Source: Tolypocladium sp. Sup5 PDA-1 (Eukaryota; Ascomycota; Sordariomycetes; Hypocreales; Ophiocordycipitaceae). From it: 64,000 nucleotides of DNA. The position numbers and the translations under genes are program-made. The stretch spans positions 62,001 through 126,000 of the forward strand of contig JPHH03000063.1 in assembly GCA_000750105.3 (NCBI GenBank). Reading direction: 5' to 3'. Shown here piece by piece: positions 34,733 to 47,087 of this stretch. Under the pieces are notes generated by a model that saw nothing but the letters and a program-made list of their open reading frames with translations, was not told where the DNA came from and ran no database searches. Numbering within the stretch: the stretch's first letter is position 1; each line of letters begins with the position of its first letter.

Positions 34733-35990
34733 TGTGGATGGATAAGGTTGTCCTTCAACGCCCGTCTTCTCCTCCCGATGCGCTTGAGCCCATACCTGAA
34801 TCGGAAGCACAGGTTGTGCCGCAAATGAGTACAGAGCAGAATCCATCGGGCTCCATATGCGATGCATGCCGACGTATAGACTTTGCAAAAGCCTTGGCTG
34901 TATCGGCCGACGATATCCTTCAAAGGCAAGCTCGTGGGTTGAAAACTGGAGGAAGTATCACGGAAAGGGCTGTGGAGGCACACCGACCATTGTCGAGGGG
35001 ATGAAGCTCATTGACTGCGAAGCCTCGGCCATCGTCGGGGCAACATCTTCAATGCAATGGGCGGCACTCAGCTACGTCAGGGGGCCCGCAGAGCAAGACG
35101 ACAGATAGGAAGATTGACTCGAATCCTAATCCATCTCATCTGCCATCGGTAGTCTCCAAGACAATCCAAGATGCAATGACCGCCACAAAGCAGCTGAGAT
35201 TTCGATATCTCTGGATTGACCGGTTCTGCATCAACCAGAAATATCCGGGCGAAGTAGCCAACCAGATTCAAAGAATGAACGAGATATCGCGGAGCAGAAC
35301 TCATCATGGTCGCCGCTGCGGGAATTGATGAGAACCACGGCCTTCCTGGTGTTGGGCATGCGAAGCGCTTGGAGCAGGAAATCGTCGAGCTTGATACGTG
35401 CACGATCCTAACTGCTGGCCCCGATCCTGCGGTCCATGCCGAAACGCACGGTGGACACGGGGCTGGACCTTTCAGGAAGCACTTCTGGCGCGGCGACGGC
35501 TGATCTTTACCGAGTATTACCAGATGTTCTTTGAGTGCTCCAAGGCGAGCTGGATAGAGGCAGTGGGCGGACTGGAGCTTATCGAGAACCAGGACGATGT
35601 CAACTGGGCATCTTGGACGGGCGGGAGCATTCTTTTGAGAAATCACCTGCCAGATTCGACAACTCGACTGCACGTGGTAAACGCCGAGGCTCCCGATGCC
35701 CCTGACGATGGACACACGAGAATGCACGTGGAGAAAGCATCCGAGATACACTCTGGAACTGGAACAAACTCGTCTTGGCGTACACGGAGCGCAATCTCAG
35801 CTACGATTCGGACTCACTAAATGCATTCGCCGGCATGATGCGGTTTCTGACCGAGAGCGGACCGTCAACCTCGAACATCAGCGGGCTACCGTACGCAGCG
35901 CTCGCCCACCACCCTGACCTCGCCGAGCTGTATCTCTTTGCCTCGTTCAGCTGGCATCACAAGACGGATAGCACCCCGCGAGTTCTTTGA
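34733..35990 (+). pseudogene. Heterokaryon-incompatibility (HET) domain protein, frame-broken
   Basis: Successive blocks of a HET-domain protein appear in order but in changing frames. First is the N-terminal CDACRRIDFAKAL, then AALSYVRG (the family usually has SYVWG) ending at an in-frame TAG. Next come RYLWIDRFCINQ, then AELIMVAAAGIDENHGLPGV, then TRGWTFQEALLARRRLIFTE, and finally AYTERNLSYDSDSLNAF and FASFSWHHKTDS. Frame changes fall near 35000, 35105, 35300, 35450 and 35745. These lie inside or right next to conserved blocks, so introns cannot explain all of them. The C-terminal part normally following WHHKTDS is missing. HET proteins control self/non-self recognition after hyphal fusion; this copy should be non-functional unless the assembly contains errors. 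Confidence 0.82.
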
Positions 35991-36320
35991 CGAGGGCACG
36001 CTGGCTTGGCGAGATGTGCGGTTGGTGTGAGGGAGCGCGGGCGTCGGACAGGCGAGGGCATGTAACGGGGCGAGACAAACCGTGACGCGGGCTCATCAAG
36101 ATGTGTGAGACAGGTACATATCTTGTAACGTCTTCAGCTGGGCAGATTCGGCGTCGGCTGTTCTCCCGGGGATAGAAATTGCCTCGCCCACAAGCAAACA
36201 AGACACCTCGTTTATATCTATCAGAGTACAGAGCCGGCCCGAGAGCCCGTCAAGGGCATTCATGTTGCTTTCCACCTAGCACAAGGGCTGCCGCTTGCGG
36301 ATGAGTGCAGATGCCATCGC
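35991..36320. other. Short intergenic interval
   Basis: Between the end of the HET relic and the stop codon of the RRT8/EI24-like gene. Nothing notable is seen. Confidence 0.5.
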
Positions 36321-37613
36321 TTACTCAACCTTCTTGGCCGCCTCCCTCAGCGTCGGAGCCGTCTCGTCCGTCATGGACGTGTCGAGCGCTTCAATGTCCG
36401 CAGCCCACAGCGCCGCGCCAACTACATCCGTCAGCAAAGCCACTCATCTCAGCAGGGGATCAACGGGTCGTACCGGTGTTGGTGTACGTAAAGAACATGG
36501 AAGCCAGAGGGACCATTTCGAGCAGAGTAGCGACGAGCCCAAATCTGCGGGTTCGAGGGTTAGCCAAGCTGAAACCACGGGGTGACACAACGCCCAGATC
36601 ACGACAGGCGACCGGAGCCGGGGAACTGGGAGGGTTTGACGTACGCTGTGTACGGCCCGATGTGCTTCTCGTGCCAAGCCGAGCGCTGGGATGACGACCA
36701 CTTCTTGAGCTGAAAGTACTGGCGCGGGAGTCAGCCGCCGACGTCGTTGGATGCAGGCGATTTGAAGCAAACTTACCCGACCGTGAACAAGTTGGCCACG
36801 GTTCCGGCCTGGAAATCCTGTTAGTATACATCCCCAAGCGAGCCGGTCGAAGGTCTTGCTCACCCTGGAAGAATATAAACATGACCGTGCCCACGACGGG
36901 GATAAAGTTGAGCGGCAGATACATGAGGTACCGCACAATCGCCTTGGGCCCGAGGCGCTCAAACGGGCTCTTGAGGATCTTCCCCAGCCGCTGCATCGGG
37001 TCGCCGCCGGACTTGAGCTCGCGGCCCTCGCCGACCATGGCGGCCCGGTTGCAGGACACGAGCGTGCCGTCAAAGGTGTCGAGCAGCGCGTCCTGCAGGA
37101 TCCAGTTGCGCGAGACGATGTTGATGATGGTGGAGCTCTCGTTGAGGACGAGCAGCACGGTGCTGACGACGGCGAGGGGCCCGTTGACGAGGACCAGCAC
37201 GGCGAGCTGGGGGAGGTAGGTGACGGCGAACATGCCGCCGATGACGCTGACGGAGAGGGTAACGTAGGGGCCGAGGCGGGAGAGGAAGGGCTTCCACAGC
37301 GAGCGGTGCGTGAGGAAGTAGAAGATGCCCTGGATACCACATCAGTCTCATGTCTCTCGAGCCCCGTGGGGGCGACAAGGCAAGTACCTTGATCGGGTAG
37401 AGGTATGCTCGGCTCTTGAGCGCGTCCAACGCCACGGTCCTGGCCTTTCCGTAGTCCTCCTTGCTGGACCTCGCGTTAGCATTCGTAAATATGCCGCGGG
37501 TGTACACGAAGATGGAGCTCTTACAGGACTTCCTGAGCCTTTTCGCCGACCGTGTTGACGACGCGGCCGCTTCTCGTCTTGCGGGACGACGATCCGGTTG
37601 AATCATCAGCCAT
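36321..37613 (-). CDS. RRT8 / EI24-like multi-pass membrane protein
   Basis: Seven exons are inferred, complement(36321..36421, 36474..36544, 36645..36718, 36777..36808, 36864..37329, 37388..37463, 37525..37613), for 302 residues. All junctions agree in phase. After a basic N-terminus (SSSRKTRSGRVVNTVGEKA), conserved features of the fungal RRT8/LDS (EI24-type) family appear: ALKSRAYLYPIKGIFYFLTH, four or more hydrophobic segments (VTLSVSVIGGMFAVTYLPQL and following), LPLNFIPVVGTVMFIFFQG, the short motif VHGRYFQLKKW, and YTAFGLVATLLEMVPLASMF. In yeast RRT8, LDS1 and LDS2 are lipid-droplet/outer spore-wall proteins. A membrane role in spore or lipid-droplet biology is inferred here. It shares a ~960 bp divergent promoter region with the LanC-like gene. 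Confidence 0.85.
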
Positions 37614-38570
37614 GGCTGCGAGCTCCTCTCAGAGACACAGACAAAATGTTAAGAGGTATGGAGTTTGGAAGCAGTGGGATTAGCGACGAGGTCTCTGTGT
37701 CGCGTCAACTGATGAAGATGAGAAGCTTGGTGCTCGCGTTTGCCCTCGCAGTTGCAAGCTTGGAAGTTGGAACGCGCAGCACAACCGTCATGTCGTCATA
37801 GATGGTCAACCCAGACGCTAGCGGCGAGCAGGGGTGCGGATTTGCATGTGGCTCGTGCGAGTGTGGGGTAGGGCTGGCGATTTCTTTGTTCGCGAATCTC
37901 GCGATTCTTCAACACACCGGCACAGAGGCTGCTTCACGGCAGCCGAGGTCCGCAAATAGAAGACAGAGGAAGCATACGGCCGATACAACATGCCGTCTGT
38001 CTGCCCGAGCACACGTCCGCCAGCGGCCACAGGCATCGTGGCCGCACAATAGCGGGCCATCGCGAGCTACAGAGTATAATAATACGGAGTATCCGTACCC
38101 CTCACTCCACGGGGAAATACATGGAGGGGCGGGAGCCTCACACTCCAAGCCCAGCCCAGGGGGTTCAGCGACATGCTGGCACCGGTGTGAGCCATCAATG
38201 ACTCTTGCCGACTTGGCACCGTGGAATTGGAGACGTCAAATATAGATTCCATCTGCCCGCCTGCCTGTTTCGTCGCATCTAGCGTCTGCACCAGGACCTG
38301 AATCTTGGGACGGCTCCATTCGACCTTCAGCTCCCCGCCTGGCGCCGCAGCTTCGGAATCCCTGGGAGTCATAAGATCCCGGTTGACGACGGGTGGCTGA
38401 CACCCGCTGCGGCAACCACTTAGCGACGGGCCGAGCTGCGTGTCCTCTTCAACTGGACAGTTCTCTTCAAATAGACGGTGCAAGCCCTGACATCCATCGA
38501 CCGACCCCAATCTCCATCGCCTACTCTGCATAGGACAGGCCGTCAGGTCGAAAGGGTCAGCAAAGCCGCA
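37614..38570. promoter_or_regulatory. Divergent intergenic region between RRT8-like and LanC-like genes
   Basis: Start codons face away from each other 957 bp apart, so both promoters must be here. A TACGGAGTA-type site lies at 38083-38091 within an AT-rich patch. No specific regulator site is identified. Confidence 0.5.
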
Positions 38571-39829
38571 ATGGACCAGCCCTTCATCCCCAACACTATG
38601 CCGGCGCAGACCCTCACGGCCGCGCCGGCCGACCTCCTCCAGTCCAGCCTCGAGGAGATGCTCAAGACCCTCCCGCCCAAGGACAAGTACAACATCGCCT
38701 CCGGCGAGGACTACGACGACGTGTTCGGCGGCCTGCTCCTCGGTCCCACCGGCGCCGCCTACCTCTTCCTCCAGATGTCCGCCCGCCACCCGGAGCTGCG
38801 GCTCCAGGGCCACGACGCGCTGTACTGGGCCAGGAAGTACATTGAGGGCGACCGCGGAGCGCCCGTCGTGGAGGACGGCTGCTGCGGCCTCCTGGCCGAG
38901 AAGCTCGCGTTCGAGGCTGTCCGCGCGAGCATCTCCAAGGAGAGGAGCGACGTGCTCGCCTTCCTCGAGAACATGCCGAGGCTGCTGGCGCCGGGGCCGG
39001 CCGGTGGAAAGGACACTTTCCCGGCCGAGATGATATATGGCAGGGCCGGCGCCCTGTATATGCTCAGGATGGTGCGCCACTGGGTACCCGGTTGCGCGGA
39101 TCTGCTCGAACCGGCTATAAATCAGCTCGCGCAACGGATCCTGGAAATGGACGACGACGGCAAGGGAAACTGGATGTGGAATGGGTCTCGGTACTTTGGA
39201 GCCCCCCATGGCGATGTCGGAACGATCACTCAGATTGTGCTCGGCGTCCCGTCCCTCGCTCCCAAGCTCGCCGGCAAACTCGAGGAGCTTCTGGATCTCC
39301 AGACGCCGGAGGGTAACTGGTTGAGCACCAATATAGCCCAGGCATCGGCGGACAGCGGCCCCGGCCGCGTGCAGTTCTGCCACGGCGCCCCTGGCTTCAC
39401 GTACGCGCTCAAGTCGCTGAGGCCGTACTACCCAGATCTGCAGGAACGCATGGACAAGGCCATCGAGAAGGGGCATGGGATATCCTGGACAAACGGGCTG
39501 CTCAAGAAGGAGCCCAACCTCTGCCACGGCCTCTTTGGCAACGGACTGTAAGTTTGAAAGCCCTCGATGAGTCGCAAATGCTGTCTCCTCGGTACTAACC
39601 GATGACCCGACGCAGTGCCTTCCCCAAGGGCCCCAAGCGAGAGCACTTCCTCGCGCTGGCAACGCCCGATGCCGTCGCAAACATGAGGAGGCAGGATCCC
39701 ACGCTCTTCAAGGCCCACAACTACGGCAGCGACCTGTCGGTTCTCCTGGGCTACTGGCCCAGCGCGGCGTGGGCGTGGTCGGTGTACGAAGAGGACGAGC
39801 CACGGATGATTCTCTTCAACGACATCTAA
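38571..39829 (+). CDS. LanC-like (lanthionine synthetase C family) protein
   Basis: Two exons, 38571..39547 and 39616..39829, give 396 residues, the usual length for eukaryotic LanC-like proteins. The fold is an alpha/alpha toroid with a catalytic zinc. The ligands are visible as Cys270 in VQFCHGAPG and Cys318-His319 in NLCHGLFGNG. The GxxHG motif is present as GAPHGDVG (His213). Other family patches are DVFGGLLLGPTGAAYLF, MIYGRAGALYML and the Trp/Tyr-rich C-terminus LLGYWPSAAWAWSVYEED. Bacterial LanC makes thioether rings in lantibiotics. Animal LANCL proteins add glutathione to dehydroamino-acid-damaged proteins. No precursor peptide or LanB gene is visible nearby, so the LANCL-type role is more likely, by inference. 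Confidence 0.92.
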
Positions 39830-42800
39830 CGTCACGCCGCGTTGTGCTCATCCAGTCGAGGCGCTTGGCGCCGTTTGCCTCGATCGTACAACCGTTCAGC
39901 ATGGACTGATTTGGAGCTTCCTTGGTGCATGTTTGCGACACCCGCCGTGGGTGAACGGAATGTAAGTCGCGTCTAGACAAAAATTGCATCGGCATCGAGT
40001 TCAGATCGATTCAAAGTCCGTCGCGGTGATGATGTCAACTCGTCCGAGTATCGCCGCGACTATTGATGCAACCGCCCTAGCTTTCCCGCCAGCCACCCAC
40101 GGTCCAAACATAGACGCCAAGAACTACCTCGGGTGTCGAGTGGGCCCTGGCCGGCAGGTTCGCGCCGGTTGCGGTTTGCTGTCGATAGTTGGCGTTGCAC
40201 TCACTGGCTTGCGTTTATGTTAGTTGCGGTGGCTTGATGGAGTTTCGGCTCGACTTGAGTTTCACGGCGGCGATGGGGTGAGTCTCAACTCTGTTGCTCG
40301 CATCGGACGATGCAGAGAATGCAAAAAAGAAAGTTGCAACTACTCAACTGCCGGCCCACTGCTCGGTCAACTCTTTCTTCGTGTCTGACAGCGGAACAAT
40401 CCATTGCGACGGCAGAATACGATCGCGACTCGAAATTTTCCGTGACGTCAGGCCATCGTTGGTGTTGGTGAAACCTTGAAGGCTCGTCGTGTGCATGTAG
40501 CCAGCAGGTACAATGACGAATGAAAGCAATTGCCGAGTTCGCGCCCTGTGGAGGTGTTCAAGGCTCTGGATCGTTGACTCGGCCGAGACTCCATCGCGCG
40601 GGCCCTAGTACCAACTCCGTGGAGGACGCGGGCTGCGGCGCCGTGGAGCAAGCCAGGGCATCACATCACACGGTCACGCCACGTTTTTCTCGTCTTCGTC
40701 CCTGCTCCCACCCGGCGCGCCATCGCATCGCCAGCTGTGCATGGCGACCAGGGCGGCCAGGCGACGACCGACGCCCGTCTCCAGGATTGCGCTTGGGGAC
40801 GAGCCCACCCTGATGCAGCGCAGCCAGCCGGCAGCAAGCGAAGAAGCTTGGAAGGGGAACGGGGGGGGGACGGATCATGGAAGGGGGGGGGGGGTGTGTC
40901 CTAAGAGTCAAGAAGATCGTCAAAACTCCGTACCAACAGATTGGAACAACAACGGGAACAAGGTCGGTGGGTGTAAAGAATGCTGGCTGCGAAACCCGGC
41001 CCTCTGGGTATTACGGCCCGTGTCGCCCTGGACAGACAATGGCACGGGCCAACTCTGGAAACTCGGAGTTAGACGGTCAACTTGCATGCGCGCCGCACCG
41101 CACCGCGTGAGGCATTTCCAAATCCCGACTTCTTCCTCAGTGAGGCATGCGAGGACTCAGGAGTGGTCATGGGATGGCGATAATTAACGGGCGACTGACT
41201 CCTGCCGGGATCTCCTTTCGGCAGCCCCAGAACTTCAGAAGGCCCAGGGCAATTTTTCTTGCCTCCGGGCCGGCGGCTTTCGCTGGCGCCCGCCAGGCTG
41301 ACGGCTCGGTGAGTGGTCAATCGGGCGCCATTGGGCGAGATGCCGGTCGGCGTCCGAAACGCCGTCTCCGCGCGAGGACTGACGTCGTGGAACCGTTGGA
41401 CCCTGATTAGAGGCGGGCGAGTTCGGCGTCGTGGGGATGGATGGCACCAGGAAATTACGGGAGGGGGGTGAGATGAGGCTCGCATTTACTGTCATGTACG
41501 TACTGTACGTAGCTGTTTCCCGTGCATGGCATCGCAGAGTAGGACTTAACCGGGTGATGGCCTCGAGGTGATGGCCCACGCCTGTCAATTGACCAGCCGC
41601 ATCGGGCCCGTCGCAGGACAATCGGGCGCGAGACGAGGAGCGACCAACGCCGGCACCAGAGCACAGGGCCACCGCCGACCAATTCGGCACCGAGGCGGCT
41701 CTGCAGACGCGCAGTGTGAGCACCCACGGGGGTGCCAGATTGTGACCTAGACGGGAGCCGGCTTCTAGAAGGCCGGCGGAAGCTCCGTGGGCGGACCCGG
41801 CAATTCGTCTCGGGAGAGGCTCCCGGGGCGCGTCGCCGATGGAGACGCCGAGACGCCAACACACCAGACGGAGGGCTTCGTCGACGATTCCATCGGAATC
41901 GAATCGGAGTGGAATCAAGCAAAGGGGGTGTGCTGCTCTGAAAATCCCTGTCTGTCGTCCCAAGGGCAGGGCGCCATCGGAGCCCCGACAAGGGGTGGGC
42001 TGACACGAAAGCCACAGGCCAACCTTTGGTTTTCTTCGTCCTCGCGCTCGACTCTTGAGTTATGCATTGCACTCCCCTTGAAGTTAAGCCTTGAGTCTCG
42101 GTGTGCGCGAAATATGTCGTCTCACAGAGTCACGGCCATCCGTCCGGAAATATGGAGCGCAACCGCAAAAGGCCGAGGCTTCTCGGTGGGGCCTCTGACA
42201 TCTTTCCACGGACTTTGGACGCCGGTGGAGCAACGAGGCTTGATCGCTGTCGCATCGCATGGAGCCGCCGTAGGGCAGAGACGGGAGAAAAGAAAATTTC
42301 ATAGTAATGCATCGTCCAAAGCAAGCGAGGTCCTGCTCCACTGAGCCGGATCGAGTGCATCGTCTACGTAGCACCAATGCCGTGTGATGATGAACTGCCA
42401 AACTGTACCGAGTAGCATTGGTGCTGGGTCTCAAGCTCAAGCTTCCAGGTTGAGTTGGCAACTTACACGCTCATCCCTGGCAGTCACCTCTGGTAACCTT
42501 CGGTAACTGAATTTGAGGGGGTGAATGGATGGCTTTGTTGATGACCAAGCAAGATGTGGCTGAACAGCTTCACTCACCGCCACCAGCGGTGACACTCACC
42601 ACCACCAGCGGTGAATGCAGTTTGATGACTTGACGATTGACAAATCGCTGACTGACAGCCAGCCCTGTGCCCCTTATTCCCGTCCGGGGGAGGCTATTCC
42701 CGCCCACGGGACTGCCCACACGGCAGCGCTGCCGATCGAGGGTTCTGGCGCCTTTTGTCCGTCATTACTCGTATTAATCAGCACCACAAAATCTCCAACT

Positions 42801-45788
42801 CATCAAGTCATCAAGCCACCCACCGCGCGCCTTTCCATGATTCAGGAATCAAGCCCCGTCGACAATCCAGCAGGGCCCGCGACAACTCGCAACAAGCAAA
42901 AAGCACGCACGCCCTCACGCCCTCACGCCCTCACGCACGCACGCAGCAACTGCCCGCATTGGTATAGCACCGCTCACATATATATGAGAGGTGAGATTGG
43001 CGGAGGAAGGGGGGGGGCTTGCGAGTTGGTGCTGACCTGCTGATGACGTCCTTGACGCTCATTGGCGAGCCCGGCAAGATTGCGACTCCTGGTGTTGCGA
43101 GCCCAGGCGATTGGGTTGACTCCGCGCTCAAGAGGGATAAGACTGGAGGAGGCTCCCTGCAACTCGGTAGGTACGCAGCTTATCACGCAGCGGCGAAAGT
43201 GTGCGACATATCGCCGAGAGCGTGCCATGTCAACATTAACTTTGGGCGTGGCTTGTGCCGCCCCTTGACCTTGGTTATCTGTGGATTGTGCCGATGGGCG
43301 ACGGGATAGAGTTGCATGGCTGGCGATGGCCTGACTGGCACGAGAGGCACGAATACCGACCGGTGCGGTGTATTTGCAAAAAAGGTGTCGGGATTCGTGT
43401 TGCAGGCTAGTTGGTTGCTGGTCGGCGGTTGCTGGTTGCTGGAGTTGGTTGTCGCCGAGAGCAAAGTGCCGCTCCGCGGACTTCGGTCGGGGTCGGCTCT
43501 GAGAAATCTCCGGGCTCCACCACCATGATGTGTCACTTCGCTGGCACGGGTGCGGTGCAGGGCAGGCGCAGGCGCAGGGGCCAAGTCCGTGGACAACTGC
43601 ACCCGCCCAAGCACCATTCTATTCGTGGGGGATGAAGAATGGAAGGAGTCACCCTCAAACTTCCATTCGCTCCATCGGTGCGGCGCACGCAGCCACGACG
43701 TCTGTACCCAGGAACTACTCAAACGTACTCGCCTTCCGTCCCCCCTCCTGAGCAGCTGAGGCTGAGGCTCAGGCCAAAGTCTCAGACCACTCTGGCACTG
43801 AAGAACGAACAGGGTTCGGGGCTGAGAGGCGCGGCGCAACACCTGCCAGGCTCGTTCCCCAAGCCTCACTGCAGCCCTCGAGCTTAACGGTCGTGGCTGA
43901 GGAGGGGGCCGTCAGTAATCACTGAACGACAGCCCAAGCGAAGACATGCAGCAGCGGTCTGGCCACGTATCATCCTGTGCCGTGGTGGTAGCAGCAGCAT
44001 GTACCACGAACCCCAGCTCATCCCATGCTGTGAACCGGCAGCTGCATGGACGACGCATGGAATGCGACGAAGAAGTAGCCGCCACTGGCAGCCCACGAGA
44101 AGCAGACGGGGGCAACAACTCAACGGCCAGGTAGCCGAAACTGTAAACGCCCTACGGAAGAACCTCCGGGCTTCCCAGCAGCCTGGATCGACAACCCCCC
44201 TCAGCGTCCACGGGGGTCCACGGCTTGCCTAGGCCACGCCTGGCTGACCGACCTGTGCTTTGGAATCTGTCATCATGTCGCATATGCCTTATTCCGTGTT
44301 TACAAACCCAACCTCGAGACCCCCAGCGCCGCCGCTCGACAAGGCCAGACAGGGGCGCCACGGCGACGCCAAGCCGGCCTAGTTTGAGGGCGGCAACCTG
44401 TCACATCGAGTCGCGGGACGTGTTCCGTTGTGCTGGGCTGAGGGTTGCCTTCGAATCATGGCGAGCCTCAGGCCGTGAATTTCGCGAACTGGTGTGCTGG
44501 GGGCTTCTGAACGACGGTTCGTGTCGCGGTCGCTTCGATGAGTTTTCAGGCCGTGGTTTGAATCCAACTAATGTCTACGTAGGGGCCCTGCTCCTGCGCC
44601 GTATGTACGGTGCCTGCAGCATCTCCACCTGAAAGGGGTGTCAATGACGAGGACATGAGCATCCCACGGGCACGGGAAGCAGGCCAGCCAGGTACGAGTA
44701 CGATATTCGTAGCCCGTACTCCGTACTCCGTACAGGCGGCGTGGCCGTCCTTCAGGCTTTACAGCCACCGCTGCCACCGTTTGCATCGTGCCCGGCCTAG
44801 TGGTTTTCGGCGGCAACTACACTGGAGCATGATTACTTTCTCGTCGTCAATGGCGGACCTAGGTCCTGTAAAATGCCGACGCCGGCATCAAGGGCGCTCC
44901 GTGGAAACCTCCAGCACTGCGTCCCGAGCAGCAGTCCGTGCAATTATTCGACCCCGTGAGCCCTCGCTCCTCCCATCTCGCCCACAATTAAGAAAAAGAG
45001 CCGTGTGCAGCAAGCTTCCGCTGTATAAGCGGACCGTTCACGATCCGCGCAACCAGGGGGGGTCTGTCTGCCCGGCCCCAAGTCCGCGCCGCGCGGCGGA
45101 GTTTTGGTTCTGGGACAACTTTTTCCTGGGCTTCACTGGCTGCCGCTGTCTCGTGACAGGCGCTCACTGCAATGAGAAACACAAGCGAGGGTTGGTCATC
45201 CAGCCAAAGCATGGGTGCTCCACCCCCCATCGTCAACCCACCCACGAACTGGGACCCCCCCTGTCGCCATCTCGCCTTTTCGGAATTAAAGAGCGTACCG
45301 ACCGGCTACGTCCACGCCCCCACACCCCCCCCGTCATGATGATGGGGACCTCCCAAGCAAACCCAGCCAAGTCTCCAGCCCAGCAAGCCCAGCAAGCCCA
45401 GCGTCTGCCCGCAACCGGCCAAAACATTCATAAAGGCTCCGAGTCTCACTAATCGCATGGATGCTGTGATCTGACCCCATTCTCACGTTGCTGGGAGCTG
45501 CGACGCAAAGCCTATTCATACATAACTTGCCCTACATACCTCCTCCCGTTTCATTATTACACCGGCCCCTCGAGTCATTACACCCCGGCCCGCCATCTTG
45601 CTTCGTTTATATATACGGCCCCGGGCAGCTGCACATATCCTCCTCTCGCCTTACAACGCTTTTGGCATCTTTATACCGTCTCAGTGACGACGTCCTCCTC
45701 GGCCTCTTATATATATCACTTACATACACGATCACTTACATACACGCACACACACACACGCACTCGCCCACACCTATATACACGCACA
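39830..45788. other. Gene-free region, 6 kb, upstream of Zn2Cys6 regulator
   Basis: No supported gene in ~6 kb. Present are G homopolymers (40861-40869 and 40883-40894), a tandem 22-bp hairpin repeat (42571-42614), a CCCTCACG repeat (~42910-42935), a palindrome-rich TACTCCGTA cluster (44692-44732) and an ATACAC/CACA microsatellite just before the regulator start (45720-45765). Open frames of up to 280 codons are compositionally biased and lack motifs. Confidence 0.45.
42571..42614. repeat. Tandem 22-bp repeat, each unit able to form a hairpin
   Basis: Two adjacent 22-bp copies differ at one base. Each contains CACC...GGTG arms (the first copy TCACCGC/GCGGTGA is a perfect inverted repeat around CACCA). 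It could be a regulator site or a random duplication. Confidence 0.6.
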
Positions 45789-47087
45789 ATGGTGGTATCA
45801 AATAGCTTACCGTCGCCACCGGCCGACGAACAAAAGTCCGGCCTGCAAAGAAAGGGCACCTCGTCGAGTAGCAAGTCCGCCAAGTCCGCGAACCGAGTCT
45901 CCAAGCGCGCCAACTCCAACGCCGCCGCCGCCGCCGCCGTACATCACCATGACCTTATGACGCACGGCGCGGGCATGGATGGCCGACATAAGCGGGTCTG
46001 GAAGGCATGCGAGAGGTGTAGGATGAAGAAGACCAAGGTAAGTTATCACGGCGATTGTTTCGCATCGAGCCACCCGGACGGCATCTAACATGTGGCGCAG
46101 TGTGACGGCGAGTTTCCGTGTAAGCGGTGCAAGGACGACGGCATGGTCTGCACGGCGGGCGTCCGCAAGAAGGTCGAGTACAAGCAATTGCCCAAGGGGT
46201 ACGTTCAATCTCAACTCCTCACTCGCCTTCAGGTGAGGTGTCGTCCCATGACTAACACCGGTTTGACATGTAGCTACGCCGAGGTGCTGGAACACACGCA
46301 GTTCGCCCTCATCGCCACCGTCGTCAAGCTCTACTCCATGGTCCGCAGCTCGCAGCCGTGGGACCTGGGCGAGCCGGAGCTCAACGACCGCGGACAGCCC
46401 GTGATCCACAACATTGCGCAGAAGCTGGGCTGCATCCGCCCCAACAGCGACATCGACCTCCCCGTGCACTCCGTCTTCCCCGAGGACGAGGCCGGCATGG
46501 CGGAGCTGGCGCGCCAGCTCGAGGAGCAGCAGGCGCTCGAGGGCGAGCCACAGGGCAGCAGCAGCCACAAGGAGACGACGAGCAACAGGGGCGACACCGA
46601 CTCGTCCATCTACGGCCGCGCCGACCGCGCCTCGTCGTCGGAGCTCGACCACTCGGACAGCGAGCAGGACTACCGCCGGCTGCCGCAGCAGCAGGACTAC
46701 CGCCGCCAGGCCTTTGGCTCCGGCTCCGGCTCCGGCAACTCGTTGACGCTGTCGCCGCAGAGCTTCACGGGCACCACCGTCAGCACCGACTTTGAGTTCA
46801 GCCCGACGGGCCAGGACCTCGACACGACCGGCCTCTTCTCCTCGCAGTCGCCGCAATTAGGGAACTTCCCGGCGTGGGCAATGGCCAAGCCGCCCAACGA
46901 CATCGCCATGCACTTCCTGCAGCAGGCCGGCCTGCACAACCAGGACATGCTCAACCAGGGGCTCGTCGAGGCCGGGTTCGACACCATCAAGCCGGACATC
47001 CTGGCGTGCCCAAACCCGGACGTCATGATGGGCATGGGCGACCCGATGATATACTCTGGCTTCGACGGCGAGTCGATGCGGCTATGA
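45789..47087 (+). CDS. Zn2Cys6 transcription factor
   Basis: Three exons, 45789..46037, 46101..46198 and 46274..47087, give 386 residues. The binuclear zinc cluster reads CERCRMKKTKCDGEFPCKRC, then KDDGMVC (Cys 74, 77, 84, 90, 93, 100; spacing C2C6C5C2C6C). The first intron falls exactly between residues 83 and 84. After the linker VRKKVEYKQLPKGYAEVLE comes a conserved-looking helix-rich block (TQFALIATVVKLYSMVR, GQPVIHNIAQKLGCIRPNSD, VHSVFPEDEAGMAELARQLE). An acidic, Gln- and Ser-rich activation-like region follows. No fungal-specific middle homology region is seen. The N-terminus carries a poly-Ala stretch and basic Ser-rich sequence. The protein is in the same broad group as morphogenesis regulators such as Fusarium EBR1, but that link is from memory and not certain. 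A CA-rich microsatellite lies in the presumed 5' UTR. Confidence 0.9.

Noticed and set aside
38067..39680. 537-codon open frame on the minus strand
   Set aside because: Antisense to the LanC-like gene; it mirrors the GC-rich codon pattern of the real gene and has no recognisable motif.
45807..46856. 349-codon open frame on the minus strand
   Set aside because: Antisense to the Zn2Cys6 regulator, whose zinc cluster and splice sites are clear.
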